Positions 8,291 to 17,345 are shown, counted from the stretch's first letter. The stretch is 64,000 nucleotides of DNA from Burkholderia lata (GCF_902499335.1 NZ_CABVQK010000020.1:1-64000), one strand, 5' to 3'. Numbers and translations are program-made. The notes: a model not told the origin generated them from the letters alone.

Positions 8291-9325
8291 TCAGAGCAGA
8301 CCGGCCTGGCGCAGCAGCTTGCCGGCCTGGCTGTCGTCGCCGAGCTGTTCGAACGTCAGCGCCGGCGGGCTCAGTTCGGTGAACGGCTTCAGGATCGGAT
8401 CAGGCGCGACGCCCGGATGCAGCGGATACTCGAAGCTGATATGGCCGCCCGCCATCAGCTTCTGCGCGCGCTCGCTGACGAGATACGCGACGAACTTCTG
8501 CGCTTCCGGCTGGTGCTTCGATGCCTTCAGCACTGCGGCGCCGGACACGTTGACGGCACCGCCGACGTCGCCTTTGCCGAAGTGGTAGATCGCGCTGCGG
8601 GTCGACTTGTCGCCGAGCTGGGCGTGCAGGCGGTCCCAGTAGTAGTTGTTGACGATGCCGGTCAGCACGCCGCCGCGGTTGACGGCTGCCGTCACGCCTT
8701 CATCGTCGTCGAAGATCTGCGCGTTGGCCTTCAGGCCCTTCAGCCATTGCAGCGTCGCGGCTTCGCCGTGCAGCGCGAGCACCGCGCTCACGAGCGGCAG
8801 GAAGTCGGCATCGCTCGGCGCGACACCGACCTTGCCCTTCCATTCCGGTTTCGCGAGATCGAGCAGCGATGCGGGCAGCTGTTGCGGCTGGAGCTTCGCG
8901 GTGTTGTAGATGAGCACGTTCTCGCGCGCGAGCACGCCGACCCAGTTGCCGTCGGCCGGGTTGAAGCGCGCGGGCACCGATTGCAGCGCGGCGCCGTCGG
9001 TCTTCGCGAGCAGGCCCTTGCGGTCGAGCAGTACGAGCTCCGGCGAGTTCTCGGTGAAGTACACGTCGGCCGGCGTGCGGTCGCCTTCCGTGGCGAGCTG
9101 CGCGGCGAGCGCGGGGCCTTCGCCCGAGCGCACCTTCACGGTGATGCCGCTCTGCGCTTCGAAGTCCTTGACGAGCTGGTTGACGACCTGCTCGTGCTGC
9201 GCGTTGTACAGCGTAAGCGTCGCGGCATGCGCGCGCGCGGCGTGCAGCGCGCCGGTCAGCATCAGTGCGGCGGCCGCCGCGGAAATCAGGTGCCGCAGCG
9301 GGCGGCTAACGGGTGAAGTGTTCAT
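8291..9325 (-). CDS. fbpA: Periplasmic ferric-iron-binding protein (FbpA-type)
   Basis: 344 residues from ATG 9325 with a Sec signal peptide ending HAARAHA. The mature protein begins ATLTLYNAQHEQVVNQLVKDFEAQSGI, typical of FbpA/FutA/SfuA. The tandem tyrosines in GIVNNYYWDRL match the iron-coordinating Tyr pair of the family, and the TENSPE and KPEWKGKVG words are also present. It binds Fe3+ in the periplasm and delivers it to FbpB/FbpC. Confidence 0.92.
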   Translation of the reverse strand: MNTSPVSRPLRHLISAAAAALMLTGALHAARAHAATLTLYNAQHEQVVNQLVKDFEAQSGITVKVRSGEGPALAAQLATEGDRTPADVYFTENSPELVLLDRKGLLAKTDGAALQSVPARFNPADGNWVGVLARENVLIYNTAKLQPQQLPASLLDLAKPEWKGKVGVAPSDADFLPLVSAVLALHGEAATLQWLKGLKANAQIFDDDEGVTAAVNRGGVLTGIVNNYYWDRLHAQLGDKSTRSAIYHFGKGDVGGAVNVSGAAVLKASKHQPEAQKFVAYLVSERAQKLMAGGHISFEYPLHPGVAPDPILKPFTELSPPALTFEQLGDDSQAGKLLRQAGLL

Positions 9326-9390
9326 GTGGTTTTCAGCAGGTTGCACCCGGCGGGGCCGGGAAGGAGTGCCTTGGCTTGCGTTGCGTGTCG

Positions 9391-10689
9391 TCATGCGTCG
9401 AACAGCGCGGCGCCGATGTACGAACCCGGTTGCGCGCCCGGCGGGCACGCGAAGATCGCGCTGCCGACGTGCGTGGTGAACTGGTTCATGATGTCCAGCT
9501 TCGCGAGCTTCTCGTTGATCGGAATGAAGCCCTTGCGCGGGTCGCGCTGGTGCGCGACGAACATCAGCCCCGCGTCGTACTCGGTCTGCTGGCGCCACGG
9601 CGGCCAGCGCTCGATGTAGAAGCTCGTGCTGTCGTTGTACGAGTACGCGCGGCGCAGGATCTGCGCACCGTTGTTCAACTGCGGCGATGCCAGGCGCGCG
9701 TGCGCGTTGTCGGGGATCACCGGGTTGCCGTCCTTGTCGGCCGCGTCGAGATCGAGTGCCTCGAACTCGTTCTTCTGGCCGAGCGGCGCGCCGCTGTACT
9801 TGTGACGGCCGACCACCTGCTCCTGGAAGCCGAGCTCCGTGTTGTCCCAGTGCTCGAGCGTGATGCGGATCCGGCGCACGACCGTGTAGGTGCCACCGTT
9901 CATCCATGCCGGGCCTTCGCTGCCGGCCCACACGAATTCGTCCATCGCGGCCGGATCGGACATCGGCGGATTCATCGTGCCGTCCTTGAAGCCCATCAGA
10001 TTGCGCGGCGTCTCGCCGGGCTTGCCCGACGTGAAGCCGGCCTGGCCCCAGCGCATCTGCGTCGCCTTTGCGCCGAGGCGCACGAGCTGGCGCACCGCGT
10101 GGAACGCGACCTGCGCGTCGTCCGCGCACGCCTGGATGAACAGGTCGCCGCCGGTCTTCTCGGGCAGCAACTGGTCGCCGTTGAAACGCGGCAGATCGAC
10201 GAGCGCGGCGGGGCGATGTTTCGCGAGGCCGAAGCGGTCCTTGCCCGCCAGCGCAAACATGCCGGGGCCGAAGCCGAACGTGATCGTCAGGCGCGCAGGG
10301 CCGAGGCCGAGCGCGTCGCCCCCGTCCGCCGGCGCGACTTCGTCGCTGCCCGTCGCGGCGAGCGGTTGCGCGGTGTCGCCGCGCGTCATCCGCGCGGCGG
10401 CGTCGGTCCAGGTCTTCAGCAGTGCGATGACGTCCGCGCGCTGGGCCGTCGTCAGGTCGAGCGCCGCGAAATACGCGTGGCGCTGCTGCGGCGTCGCGAT
10501 GCCGCTCTGGTGCTTGCCGTAGAACGGCTCGACGCCGTCATGCGCGGCGGCCGGTGCGGCAGCGGGCGCATCCGCGGCCTTCGCGGCCGGGATCGACGCC
10601 GCCGCGAGGCCGGCGGCCACCGCGGCGCCGCCCGCCTTCAGGAAGCCGCGCCGCGCGGGGCGTGGTGGCTGGTTGGAATCGTCTGCCAT
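9391..10689 (-). CDS. efeB: DyP-type haem peroxidase / deferrochelatase, EfeB family, Tat-exported
   Basis: 432 residues. ATG 10689 is preferred over ATG 10701 because GGAG sits 6 nt upstream of it. A twin-arginine signal is present (PARRGFLKAGGAAVAAGL), so the protein is folded with haem before export. The DyP hallmark GFKDGTMNPPMSDP carries the catalytic Asp. EfeB normally works with EfeU/EfeO in ferrous-iron import. Here it sits between an NHL-like protein and an FbpABC transporter, with no EfeU or EfeO in the window. Confidence 0.92.
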   Translation of the reverse strand: MADDSNQPPRPARRGFLKAGGAAVAAGLAAASIPAAKAADAPAAAPAAAHDGVEPFYGKHQSGIATPQQRHAYFAALDLTTAQRADVIALLKTWTDAAARMTRGDTAQPLAATGSDEVAPADGGDALGLGPARLTITFGFGPGMFALAGKDRFGLAKHRPAALVDLPRFNGDQLLPEKTGGDLFIQACADDAQVAFHAVRQLVRLGAKATQMRWGQAGFTSGKPGETPRNLMGFKDGTMNPPMSDPAAMDEFVWAGSEGPAWMNGGTYTVVRRIRITLEHWDNTELGFQEQVVGRHKYSGAPLGQKNEFEALDLDAADKDGNPVIPDNAHARLASPQLNNGAQILRRAYSYNDSTSFYIERWPPWRQQTEYDAGLMFVAHQRDPRKGFIPINEKLAKLDIMNQFTTHVGSAIFACPPGAQPGSYIGAALFDA

Positions 10690-10700
10690 GATTGGCTCCA

Positions 10701-11834
10701 TTACTTCGCGAGCAACAGCGTGTTGACGTCGTCCGCGACGTAGTAGAAGCCGTCGCCTTCAGGTGTCATTGCGATGCCGAACAGGTTGCCGTTGCCGGGG
10801 GGCGACTGCGCCTTGTCGGTATTGATCCAGCGCGCGTAGATCTGCTTGCCGGCGACCGGATCGATCTCGACGACCTGGCCGTTCTGCCCGTTGGTCGTGA
10901 GCAGGTGGCCGTTCGGAGCGGTTGCGAGCGCGAGCGGGCGCCGCAGGAAGCCGTCGGCGGTGATCTGGCGGCCGACGCCCGCGCTGGTGTCGCGCGTGAG
11001 CGGGTCGTCGATCTCGACGATGCGGTTGCCGATCGCGTCCGACACGTACAGCTTCTTCTGGTCGCCCGACAGCGCGAGGCCCGTCGGGCCGACCAGGAAC
11101 ACGCCCTTGTCGGCCTGCGCGCCGAGGCCGCTCGCGACGACCGTTTCCTGCTTGATCACGGGCGGCTTGCCGGCCGGCACGTCGAGGTCGAGACGCAGCA
11201 CGGTCGCCTGCTTGTAGACGGGCGGATTGCCGTCCGCGCCGCCGACGCCGAAGCCGGCCATGCTGACGAACAGCGTCGCGCTGTCGCCGCGGTCGACCAC
11301 GGCCATGTTGCCCCACGGGTCGTTGATGTTCGGGGTCGACCACGTCGAGGCGATCTTGCCCTGCGGATCGAGCACGATCAGGCAGCCGGCGCCCTTGGTG
11401 TTGGTCGTGCCGTCGTTGCTCGGCGTGCTGCCGACGATCACCCAGCCGGATTTCAGCATCGTCATCGCCGTCGACAGGCCGACGCCGCCCGGGCACGCCT
11501 TCAGGTCGCGCGGGATCGATGCGAACAGGCTCAACTGCTTCGTCGACGGGCGGTAGTTGACGATCGTGCTGCCGGTACCTTGCAGGTTCGCCGAGTTGTT
11601 GAAGTTGTCGACGAGCACGTCGCCCGCCTGGATCGTGCCGGCCGACACCGGCGCGACCGCGATCGCGTACGGGTTCTGGTCGCCGTTGTCCGGCACCGTG
11701 TTGACGAGCGTGGAGTGGCGATGCAGCGTTTCGAGGAAACCTTGCGGCTCGGCGAGTGCGCCGGCGGCGCCCGTCAGTGCGGCGGCGGCCAGTGCGCCCG
11801 TCGCGAGGCGGCGCAGCGGAGCGGATTGAATCAT
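10701..11834 (-). CDS. Exported NHL / six-bladed propeller-like protein of unknown function
   Basis: 377 residues. The signal peptide ends GALA near residue 28. The body has spaced blade-like repeats (NPYAIAVAPVS, VGPTGLALSGDQKKLYVSDAIGNRIVEIDDP, RRPLALATAPNGHLLTTNGQNGQVVEIDP), the pattern of NHL/SMP-30-type beta-propellers. Its stop overlaps the first possible start of efeB (TAATG), so the two are co-translated. No catalytic motif is recognised. An accessory role in iron capture at the porin or peroxidase is inference from position only. Confidence 0.75.
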   Translation of the reverse strand: MIQSAPLRRLATGALAAAALTGAAGALAEPQGFLETLHRHSTLVNTVPDNGDQNPYAIAVAPVSAGTIQAGDVLVDNFNNSANLQGTGSTIVNYRPSTKQLSLFASIPRDLKACPGGVGLSTAMTMLKSGWVIVGSTPSNDGTTNTKGAGCLIVLDPQGKIASTWSTPNINDPWGNMAVVDRGDSATLFVSMAGFGVGGADGNPPVYKQATVLRLDLDVPAGKPPVIKQETVVASGLGAQADKGVFLVGPTGLALSGDQKKLYVSDAIGNRIVEIDDPLTRDTSAGVGRQITADGFLRRPLALATAPNGHLLTTNGQNGQVVEIDPVAGKQIYARWINTDKAQSPPGNGNLFGIAMTPEGDGFYYVADDVNTLLLAK

Positions 11835-11898
11835 GTGAGTCTCCTGGGGGGCACGCCGTCCGGGCGGCGCGCGAAAATAGGCAGCGTGGGCGCGTCGC

Positions 11899-13365
11899 TC
11901 AGAACGTGATCGTCGTACGCGCGCCGACTACGAACGTGTTGCGCAGCGGCTGGGTCGCGTCGCTCGGGTTCTGGCCGGCACCGGCATTGAACGTGTACTG
12001 CGCGTCGGCCTGGACGATCCACCACGGGTTGACCTGGTACTGGTAGGTCGCTTCGAGCGTCGTCTCGCGGGTGCGCACGCCGTACGGGCCGGTCGCGAAC
12101 GTCCGCGCGGTCTGGTCGAGGTCGGTCACGTGGTTGCCGACCTGGATGTACGTGACGCCGAGGCCGACGCTGTCGTTGTCGCGGCCTTCGAACGGCGCCT
12201 TCAGCACGATCCCCGCGTTGGCGGAGAAGCTCACCAGGTTGCGGTCGCCCGGCGCGCCCATCACGCGTGCGAACACGCCGAGGCTTCGCGGGCCGGTCGG
12301 GTCGGGGCGCCAGATCATCTGGTCGGCCACCGCGTAGAAGCTGTAGTTGCCGTGACGCTGCTGCGCGTCGCCGCTCGACGCGGGATCCGAGAGCGACAGT
12401 CCGTCGGTGCCCACGTTCTGGTCCGCGAAGCGGCCGTTGTGATACCAGACACCGATCTTGTAGGTGCCCGGCAGCCCGTTCGAGCGGCCGGTGTCCATTT
12501 CGCCGTCGGACGGCTGGTTCAGCGCGTACTGCAGTTCGCCGATATAGAGCGCACCGTTGTGCAGGTTGAAGTTGGTGCCGCTGAGGTTGTTCGGGTTGTT
12601 GCCGAGCGGATCGCCGTCGAACACGCCTGCGAGCGCGGTGAGCTTCGGCGTGATCTGCGCGCGCACGCGCACGCCGAGGCCCGCGAGCGGATAGGCGGGG
12701 CCGCCGTTCGGCAGGTCGTACGACGGCAGCGCGGGCCAGCCGAACATCGTGTTGACGAACGTGTTCGCATACGTGCTGACCATGAATTCCTGGTCCAGGC
12801 TCTGCTGGCCGATCTTCACGTCGACGCGCTTGTCGAGGAACGACTGCTGGTACCACAGCTCCCACAGCCGCGTCGTGCCCTGCGCCTCGATGCCGCTCGC
12901 GGTGTTGAGCGTGCCGAGGTTCCGCGCACTCAGGTTGGTGCCGTGGATCTGCAGCGCGCTGACGTTGAACGTGCCACCGGGCAGGCCGATCGCCTTCTGC
13001 GTGTCGACCGTCAAGGTGGCCGTCGTCAATCCGTCGTATGCGCCGCCACGGTTCAGGCCGCCGCGCAGGTTCGCGAGGTATTCGCTGGTTTCGGTGATCT
13101 GCAGCGTCGCGCCGTACTTGCCGAGCCACGGACGGATGCCGCCCATGTCGCCGAGCAGGCTCTGGCGCGTCCAGATGCCGGTCCACATGTTGGTCGGCTT
13201 CGCCTGGATCGCCAGGTCGGCCTCGGGCGCTTCGGGCTGTGCGTCGACCGGCACTTCGGCGAAAGCCGCGCCGCTCGCGAACGATGCGCACGCGAGGATG
13301 GCCGCGCACGCGGCGGGGCGCATCCGGGCCCGGAGGTTGTCTCCCTGGAACGACGCAAACTTCAT
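11899..13365 (-). CDS. OprB-family carbohydrate-selective-type porin
   Basis: 488 residues with a signal peptide (ACASFASGAAFA). The text is characteristic of OprB: TRQSLLGDMGGIRPWLGKYGATLQITETSEYLANLRGG, FNVSALQIHG, LWELWYQQSFLDKRVDVKIGQQSLDQEF and QPLRNTFVVGARTTITF, ending in a C-terminal Phe as outer-membrane barrels do. OprB relatives usually pass sugars. Here it heads an iron-transport operon, so it may admit a ferric complex. It is first in the minus-strand transcript, 104 bp from a candidate -10 box. Confidence 0.88.
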   Translation of the reverse strand: MKFASFQGDNLRARMRPAACAAILACASFASGAAFAEVPVDAQPEAPEADLAIQAKPTNMWTGIWTRQSLLGDMGGIRPWLGKYGATLQITETSEYLANLRGGLNRGGAYDGLTTATLTVDTQKAIGLPGGTFNVSALQIHGTNLSARNLGTLNTASGIEAQGTTRLWELWYQQSFLDKRVDVKIGQQSLDQEFMVSTYANTFVNTMFGWPALPSYDLPNGGPAYPLAGLGVRVRAQITPKLTALAGVFDGDPLGNNPNNLSGTNFNLHNGALYIGELQYALNQPSDGEMDTGRSNGLPGTYKIGVWYHNGRFADQNVGTDGLSLSDPASSGDAQQRHGNYSFYAVADQMIWRPDPTGPRSLGVFARVMGAPGDRNLVSFSANAGIVLKAPFEGRDNDSVGLGVTYIQVGNHVTDLDQTARTFATGPYGVRTRETTLEATYQYQVNPWWIVQADAQYTFNAGAGQNPSDATQPLRNTFVVGARTTITF

Positions 13366-13468
13366 ATCAAATCCCTGGTTTTATTTAGTCTGGAGTCCTG
13401 CTTTTAAGGCGCTGTCCGCAGGGGCGGCGCCGATCGGCCAGGGCACGAAGATGACTGCAATCCGGCGC

Positions 13469-13497
13469 ATCGTAGGAGTGTCAAATGGGAAAGTCAA
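13469..13497 (-). promoter_or_regulatory. Sigma70-like promoter of the porin-EfeB-FbpABC operon
   Basis: On the minus strand TTGACT (13497-13492), a 17-bp spacer and TACGAT (13474-13469). The position about 100 bp before the porin start fits a normal leader. Confidence 0.6.
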
Positions 13498-13504
13498 TGT
13501 AAAC

Positions 13505-13523
13505 GAGAATGATTCGCATCTGA
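13505..13523. promoter_or_regulatory. Candidate Fur box upstream of the iron operon
   Basis: GAGAATGATTCGCATCTGA resembles the Fur consensus GATAATGATAATCATTATC in the AATGAT and CAT cores. It lies just upstream of the -35 box of the minus-strand promoter. Iron repression of the operon is inferred. Confidence 0.5.
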
Positions 13524-13865
13524 ATTACTGAATGTAATCCGATGCCTTACGGATAGGGCGCGATGGGTGTTTAGCGATGAGGTAAACCGTAAATATCTGT
13601 GTAATGAAAATGAATGATTTGATGGGGTTCGATGGAACCGTGGGGCAGGGACTCGAGCGCATGCGAACCCGGGCTCGAATGTCGAGCCCGCCACGCGTTC
13701 CGGCGACCGATCGGTAGAAATTCTCTCGGGGCGGAAACAGGACACCATCAACGGCGGATCCTGGTTTAGGATGATCGGCTACCCGCTCTCGTTCAGCGCC
13801 ACCGCTTCGATCGCGACGCTGCAACGGGCGCCCGGGGCCTGTTTACATTCGATGATCTGTGCAGC
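13524..13865. other. Intergenic region between the iron operon and the LysR gene
   Basis: No convincing gene. It must contain the promoter of the plus-strand LysR gene. No clear -35/-10 pair was assigned. Confidence 0.4.
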
Positions 13866-14789
13866 ATGAAGCCCCTGGATCTGACACGTTTCGATCTCAA
13901 CCTTCTGGTTGTGCTGGAGGCACTCTGGGCCGAACGGCACGTTGGCAGAGCCGCTGCAAAATTGCATTTGTCCCAGTCCGCAACCAGCCACGCTTTGTCG
14001 AGGCTGCGTACGGCTTTCGATGATCAGCTTTTCATTCGCAACCCCCGCGGGATCGAGCCGACGCCGCTGGCCGTCGAGTTGATGCCGCAAGTGGCGGCGG
14101 TGCTGGAGTCGGTGAGGCTCGTCGTCAGTCCGCGTGGCGCGTTCGATCCCGGTCGTTTTCAAGGGGTGCTCTCGGTGGCAGCCACCGATCACGCCGTATT
14201 GACGATCATCAGCCCTGTTCTTGCCAGGATCCAGGCCGCTGCGCCGAGCGCGGTGCTGAAGCTCAGGCCGGCCGATTCCGAATCCGCCCTGCGCATGCTG
14301 GACAGCGGCGAACTCGACATCGTGTTGGGGGCGGGATCTTTTTTTCAGGTTCCGCAGCGCTTCGAGTGCCAGATCGTCCATAAGGAGCGCTTTGTCGGTA
14401 TTGCCCGCAAGGGGCACCCGGCGCTGGTCAAGCGAGGTAACAAGCTGCACATGGACCTGGACGACTTCGTTCGGCTGCCCCACATCCTGGTCTCGCCGCG
14501 CGGCGATGCGCGGGGTGCCGTCGACGATGCGCTGGAGTCCCTCGGTCGTACCCGCAAGGTGAGCGCCACGTGCCCGAGCTTTCTGGCGGTTCCGTTCATG
14601 GTTGGTGCGTCGGAATCGATTGCCGTCGTCGCCGAGCGGGTCGCACTGCGGTTGCACGATACCGCTCAAATCAGCCTTTTCGAGCTCCCGCTGGCGTTGC
14701 CGACTTGGGAGGTGCTTGTTATTCGGGCCCGAGGGCGCGCCAATGAACCCGTCGTTCAGTGGATTACCAGCATGATGATTGCGGGCTGA
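13866..14789 (+). CDS. LysR-family transcriptional regulator
   Basis: 307 residues. The N-terminal winged helix is LTRFDLNLLVVLEALWAERHVGRAAAKLHLSQSATSHALSRLRTAFDDQLFIR (about 4-58), typical of the NodD/LinR-like branch. The co-inducer-binding domain starts near residue 95 (GVLSVAATDHAVLTI). It is followed on the same strand by an alpha/beta hydrolase 145 bp downstream, a likely target. The inducer is unknown. Confidence 0.92.
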   Translation: MKPLDLTRFDLNLLVVLEALWAERHVGRAAAKLHLSQSATSHALSRLRTAFDDQLFIRNPRGIEPTPLAVELMPQVAAVLESVRLVVSPRGAFDPGRFQGVLSVAATDHAVLTIISPVLARIQAAAPSAVLKLRPADSESALRMLDSGELDIVLGAGSFFQVPQRFECQIVHKERFVGIARKGHPALVKRGNKLHMDLDDFVRLPHILVSPRGDARGAVDDALESLGRTRKVSATCPSFLAVPFMVGASESIAVVAERVALRLHDTAQISLFELPLALPTWEVLVIRARGRANEPVVQWITSMMIAG

Positions 14790-14934
14790 GCATCGGCAGG
14801 GGCTCGCTGTCGTTGGCGCGGCCATGAGGCCATGAATCTCGTGCATCGACATCGTGTGCAAATGCCATTGGATCGAACGCCGCGGTCCTCCTAGAGTTGG
14901 GTCATCGATTATTCAACCCGCCAGGAGTACCCCA

Positions 14935-15657
14935 GTGAAAGAGCCCACCTTGGTCATGATTCCCTGCTTTTCAGGAGCCCCGTGGCATCTTGACGAGATG
15001 ACCGCCTTGCAAAACCGCGCCATGCGCACCCTTCGTTTGCCGAACGACGTGAGCGAGCTGGAAACGTTGGCCGACTTCATCACCGACCAGACGAAGGACC
15101 TCGAGAGCTATGTGCTGGTTGGCGACTCATATGGCGCCGTCTCCGCGATCGCGGTTGCAACGCGGCGGCCGAAGGGCCTCAAGGGTCTCGTGCTTTCCGG
15201 TGGTTTTGCCAGGAGCCCGATCACGTCGCCCTTGCTCAAGACGCTGGCAGCGCTCGCACCGTTTTTCCCGGGGCCCTTTTACCGACAGACGACCCTTCGC
15301 ATACACGCAGCGCAGTTGGCTTCGTCGTTCGACAGGGATGGGGAGATTTCATGGTCGACCGGAAAGACCCGCGCGCTCTTCGTCAAGGAGACGCCACACA
15401 GAGCCTACGTCAACCGCATGCGGTCGATCGAAAAGACGGACTATACGGCCCAGCTCAAAAATATCAACGTCCCCACGCTCATTCTGACGCCCGCGGATGA
15501 CAAGCTGATCGGCAAGGAAGCCGCGGGGATCCTCCTGGATGGCATCAAGCACGCACAGGAAGTCGTCATGCCGCGCACGGGCCACATGTTCAGGTTTTCA
15601 CATCCTGGCGCCTACTCGCTCGAGATCAGAAAATTCATGGAGCGGGTGTCGCTATAA
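14935..15657 (+). CDS. Alpha/beta-fold hydrolase
   Basis: 240 residues from GTG 14935, preceded by AGGAG at 14923-14927. The nucleophile elbow GDSYG is near residue 64, a candidate catalytic Asp is in TPADDKLIG, and the His is in RTGHMFRFSHPG, so the triad looks complete. There is no signal peptide. The oxyanion strand at the N-terminus is TLVMIPCFSGAPWHL. Substrate unknown. The LysR gene upstream is the probable regulator. Confidence 0.85.
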   Translation: MKEPTLVMIPCFSGAPWHLDEMTALQNRAMRTLRLPNDVSELETLADFITDQTKDLESYVLVGDSYGAVSAIAVATRRPKGLKGLVLSGGFARSPITSPLLKTLAALAPFFPGPFYRQTTLRIHAAQLASSFDRDGEISWSTGKTRALFVKETPHRAYVNRMRSIEKTDYTAQLKNINVPTLILTPADDKLIGKEAAGILLDGIKHAQEVVMPRTGHMFRFSHPGAYSLEIRKFMERVSL

Positions 15658-16052
15658 GGGCCCTCGCTACGACGGCCATTTTCTGCGTGATTTAGTTCGC
15701 ATGTCGAAATATAAATCGAACTCGGAATAAAAGCGCCGAGTAGCAAATTCGAATTTACCCGTGCCGGGTACACGTCGCGACTGCCAGTCCGATGCCCGGG
15801 TTCGTCGATGAGGAAGCGGGATTGGCTTGATGGCCCGTCCCGACAATGGCGAACACGGGTTGATCTTGATCGCGGCACGCGCGTGTTCGGACAGGATAAG
15901 GCGGAAAGCCATGCGTATCGGGCGCGCTGGACATCAATAGCGACTGACGCTGAGGGCCTCAGCAGGCAAACGGGCATACCTGTGCCCCATGGCGACGTTT
16001 GACCGGATGTCCGCCGATTCGAAACGCAGGCGACGTACCGAGTGGTGACGCA
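15658..16052. other. Gene-free stretch before the first response regulator
   Basis: No credible gene on either strand. It contains a perfect 15-bp dyad GCTGAGGGCCTCAGC at 15949-15963, about 90 bp before the response-regulator start, which could be an operator. This is the left edge of the lower-GC accessory region. Confidence 0.4.
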
Positions 16053-16844
16053 ATGAACATCTTGTTGATTGAAGACGATCCGATTCAAGCATCGGTTTTC
16101 GAAAGAGCATTACGAGACCTGGATCAGGAGATATGCCGTGTGCGTGATGGTCGGCATGCCGTACGGTTTCTCCGGACCCGGAGTGTGGAACTGGTCGTGC
16201 TCGACTGGCATTTACCCGCGATGAGCGGTATCGAAGTGTTGCACTGGATCCGCGCGAATCTCGGCAACGAACCTAGCGTGCTGTTTCTGACTGCCCGGAT
16301 TCTCGAGACGGACGTCGTTGCCGCGCTCGAGGCGGGGGCCGATGCGTACATTGCCAAGCCGTTTCGGGAAGTCGAACTTGCTGCGCGCGTCATGGCGCTG
16401 TTGCGTCGACGCGGTCACGGAAGGCGCCATACGACCTCGACGCGGATTGGTGCTTACGTGCTTGACCCGGCGGTACAAAGCATTTCGCTTCACGGCGAGA
16501 CGATCGAATTGACCGCAAAGGAGTTCACACTGGCGCGGTGCTTGTTCGAGAATCCTGGCAGCTTGATGTCCCGGGACATTCTGGAGTCGTTGGCGTGGGG
16601 GAGGACTCACGGGGGGACATCGAGGAGCCTCGATACCCATATCTATCGACTTCGGAAAAAGTTGATACTGCGTCCGGAAAATGGTCTTCGTCTGAGTGCC
16701 GTGTACACGCACGGCTATCGGCTCGACGAAATTGACGGAACGTCCTTGGCGGCCGATTCGGCAGGTTCAATGGAGAACGGGCGAGGCGAAATTGCGGAGG
16801 ACGCGCATCCTGTTTCGAGGCCGGGTATGTTGCATGCCGCATGA
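16053..16844 (+). CDS. OmpR/PhoB-family response regulator (paralogue 1)
   Basis: 263 residues from ATG 16053. The receiver domain is complete: acidic pair E7-D8, phospho-acceptor D51 (VVLDWHLPAMSG), T80 (VLFLTAR) and K102 (YIAKPF). The C-terminal winged helix (about 135-230) has ELTAKEFTLARCLFENPGSLMSRDIL and GTSRSLDTHIYRLRKKL. It is strongly similar along its whole length to the regulator at 29717 and less so to the one at 18523. No histidine kinase gene is adjacent, so its partner is elsewhere. Confidence 0.92.
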   Translation: MNILLIEDDPIQASVFERALRDLDQEICRVRDGRHAVRFLRTRSVELVVLDWHLPAMSGIEVLHWIRANLGNEPSVLFLTARILETDVVAALEAGADAYIAKPFREVELAARVMALLRRRGHGRRHTTSTRIGAYVLDPAVQSISLHGETIELTAKEFTLARCLFENPGSLMSRDILESLAWGRTHGGTSRSLDTHIYRLRKKLILRPENGLRLSAVYTHGYRLDEIDGTSLAADSAGSMENGRGEIAEDAHPVSRPGMLHAA

Positions 16845-17148
16845 TCCGGAGCGCGCAGCGTTGTCGAACAGTAAGCGCCGTCTGCCGTTCGCTCAAACGA
16901 CACTTGGCGGCCAATCGTAAAACGCGCGGTAGCGCTTCTCCTGGCCACGCCACGCCGGCAGAACGATCGTCCGGCTAACCAGTACGTCGAAGGTGTCGTA
17001 CGGACGGACCGAAAGCGCCGACGCTCTTTGTTCCAGTGCGGCGACATCAAGATGCGCAGCCGCCGATCGGCGCATGAGCTGCGGGCGTTGATTGCCCGCA
17101 TGTACACAAGGATTCACAGGGGCGGCACGGCCAGCCCGCCCCGCGTGC
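16845..17148. other. Stretch without a convincing gene
   Basis: A 74-codon minus-strand frame (16893-17117) exists, but it lacks recognisable motifs and a good RBS, so it is not called. Confidence 0.35.
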
Positions 17149-17268
17149 TTAGTGGCGGTTCATCGTGTGGTGGTGATGGCGATGGTGATGATGCACATCT
17201 GCCGCGCTCGCTACGCCAGCAAATGCAAAGGCGATAGCGGCAACGACGGTCATTTTCAGCAGCTTCAT
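17149..17268 (-). CDS. Histidine-rich exported micro-protein (39 aa)
   Basis: ATG at 17268, stop TAA at 17149. Residues 1-22 are a clean Sec signal peptide: MKLLKM, then a hydrophobic core VVAAIAFAFAGVA, with a SAA or ASA cleavage site. The mature peptide is only about 16 residues and is dominated by DVHHHHRHHHH, ending TMNRH. GGAG (17281-17278) lies 9 nt upstream of the start. The His cluster predicts binding of Ni, Zn, Cu or Co in the periplasm; this is inference. A perfect inverted repeat (17288-17325) lies directly upstream. The gene is unusually short, but signal peptide, RBS and composition agree. Confidence 0.72.
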   Translation of the reverse strand: MKLLKMTVVAAIAFAFAGVASAADVHHHHRHHHHTMNRH

Positions 17269-17277
17269 GGCAAAGGT

Positions 17278-17281
17278 CTCC
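17278..17281 (-). promoter_or_regulatory. Ribosome binding site of the His-rich peptide gene
   Basis: GGAG on the minus strand, 9 nt before ATG 17268. It decides the start and supports the gene. Confidence 0.6.
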
Positions 17282-17287
17282 GGCAGG

Positions 17288-17325
17288 TTGATCGATCAGA
17301 CACGACGCTGTGTCTGATCGATCAA
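17288..17325 (-). promoter_or_regulatory. Perfect 16-bp inverted repeat in the leader of the His-rich peptide gene
   Basis: TTGATCGATCAGACAC (17288-17303) pairs with 17310-17325 around a 6-nt loop (gacgct). It ends 6 nt before the Shine-Dalgarno sequence of the His-rich gene. It may act as an RNA hairpin controlling translation or attenuation, or as a DNA operator. Confidence 0.6.
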
Positions 17326-17345
17326 CGATCCGCCGTTCGCTCTCG

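Noticed and set aside
16893..17117. 74-codon minus-strand frame downstream of response regulator 1
   Set aside because: No recognisable motif, weak start, and overlap with a poorly conserved-looking intergenic stretch; coding status cannot be supported.
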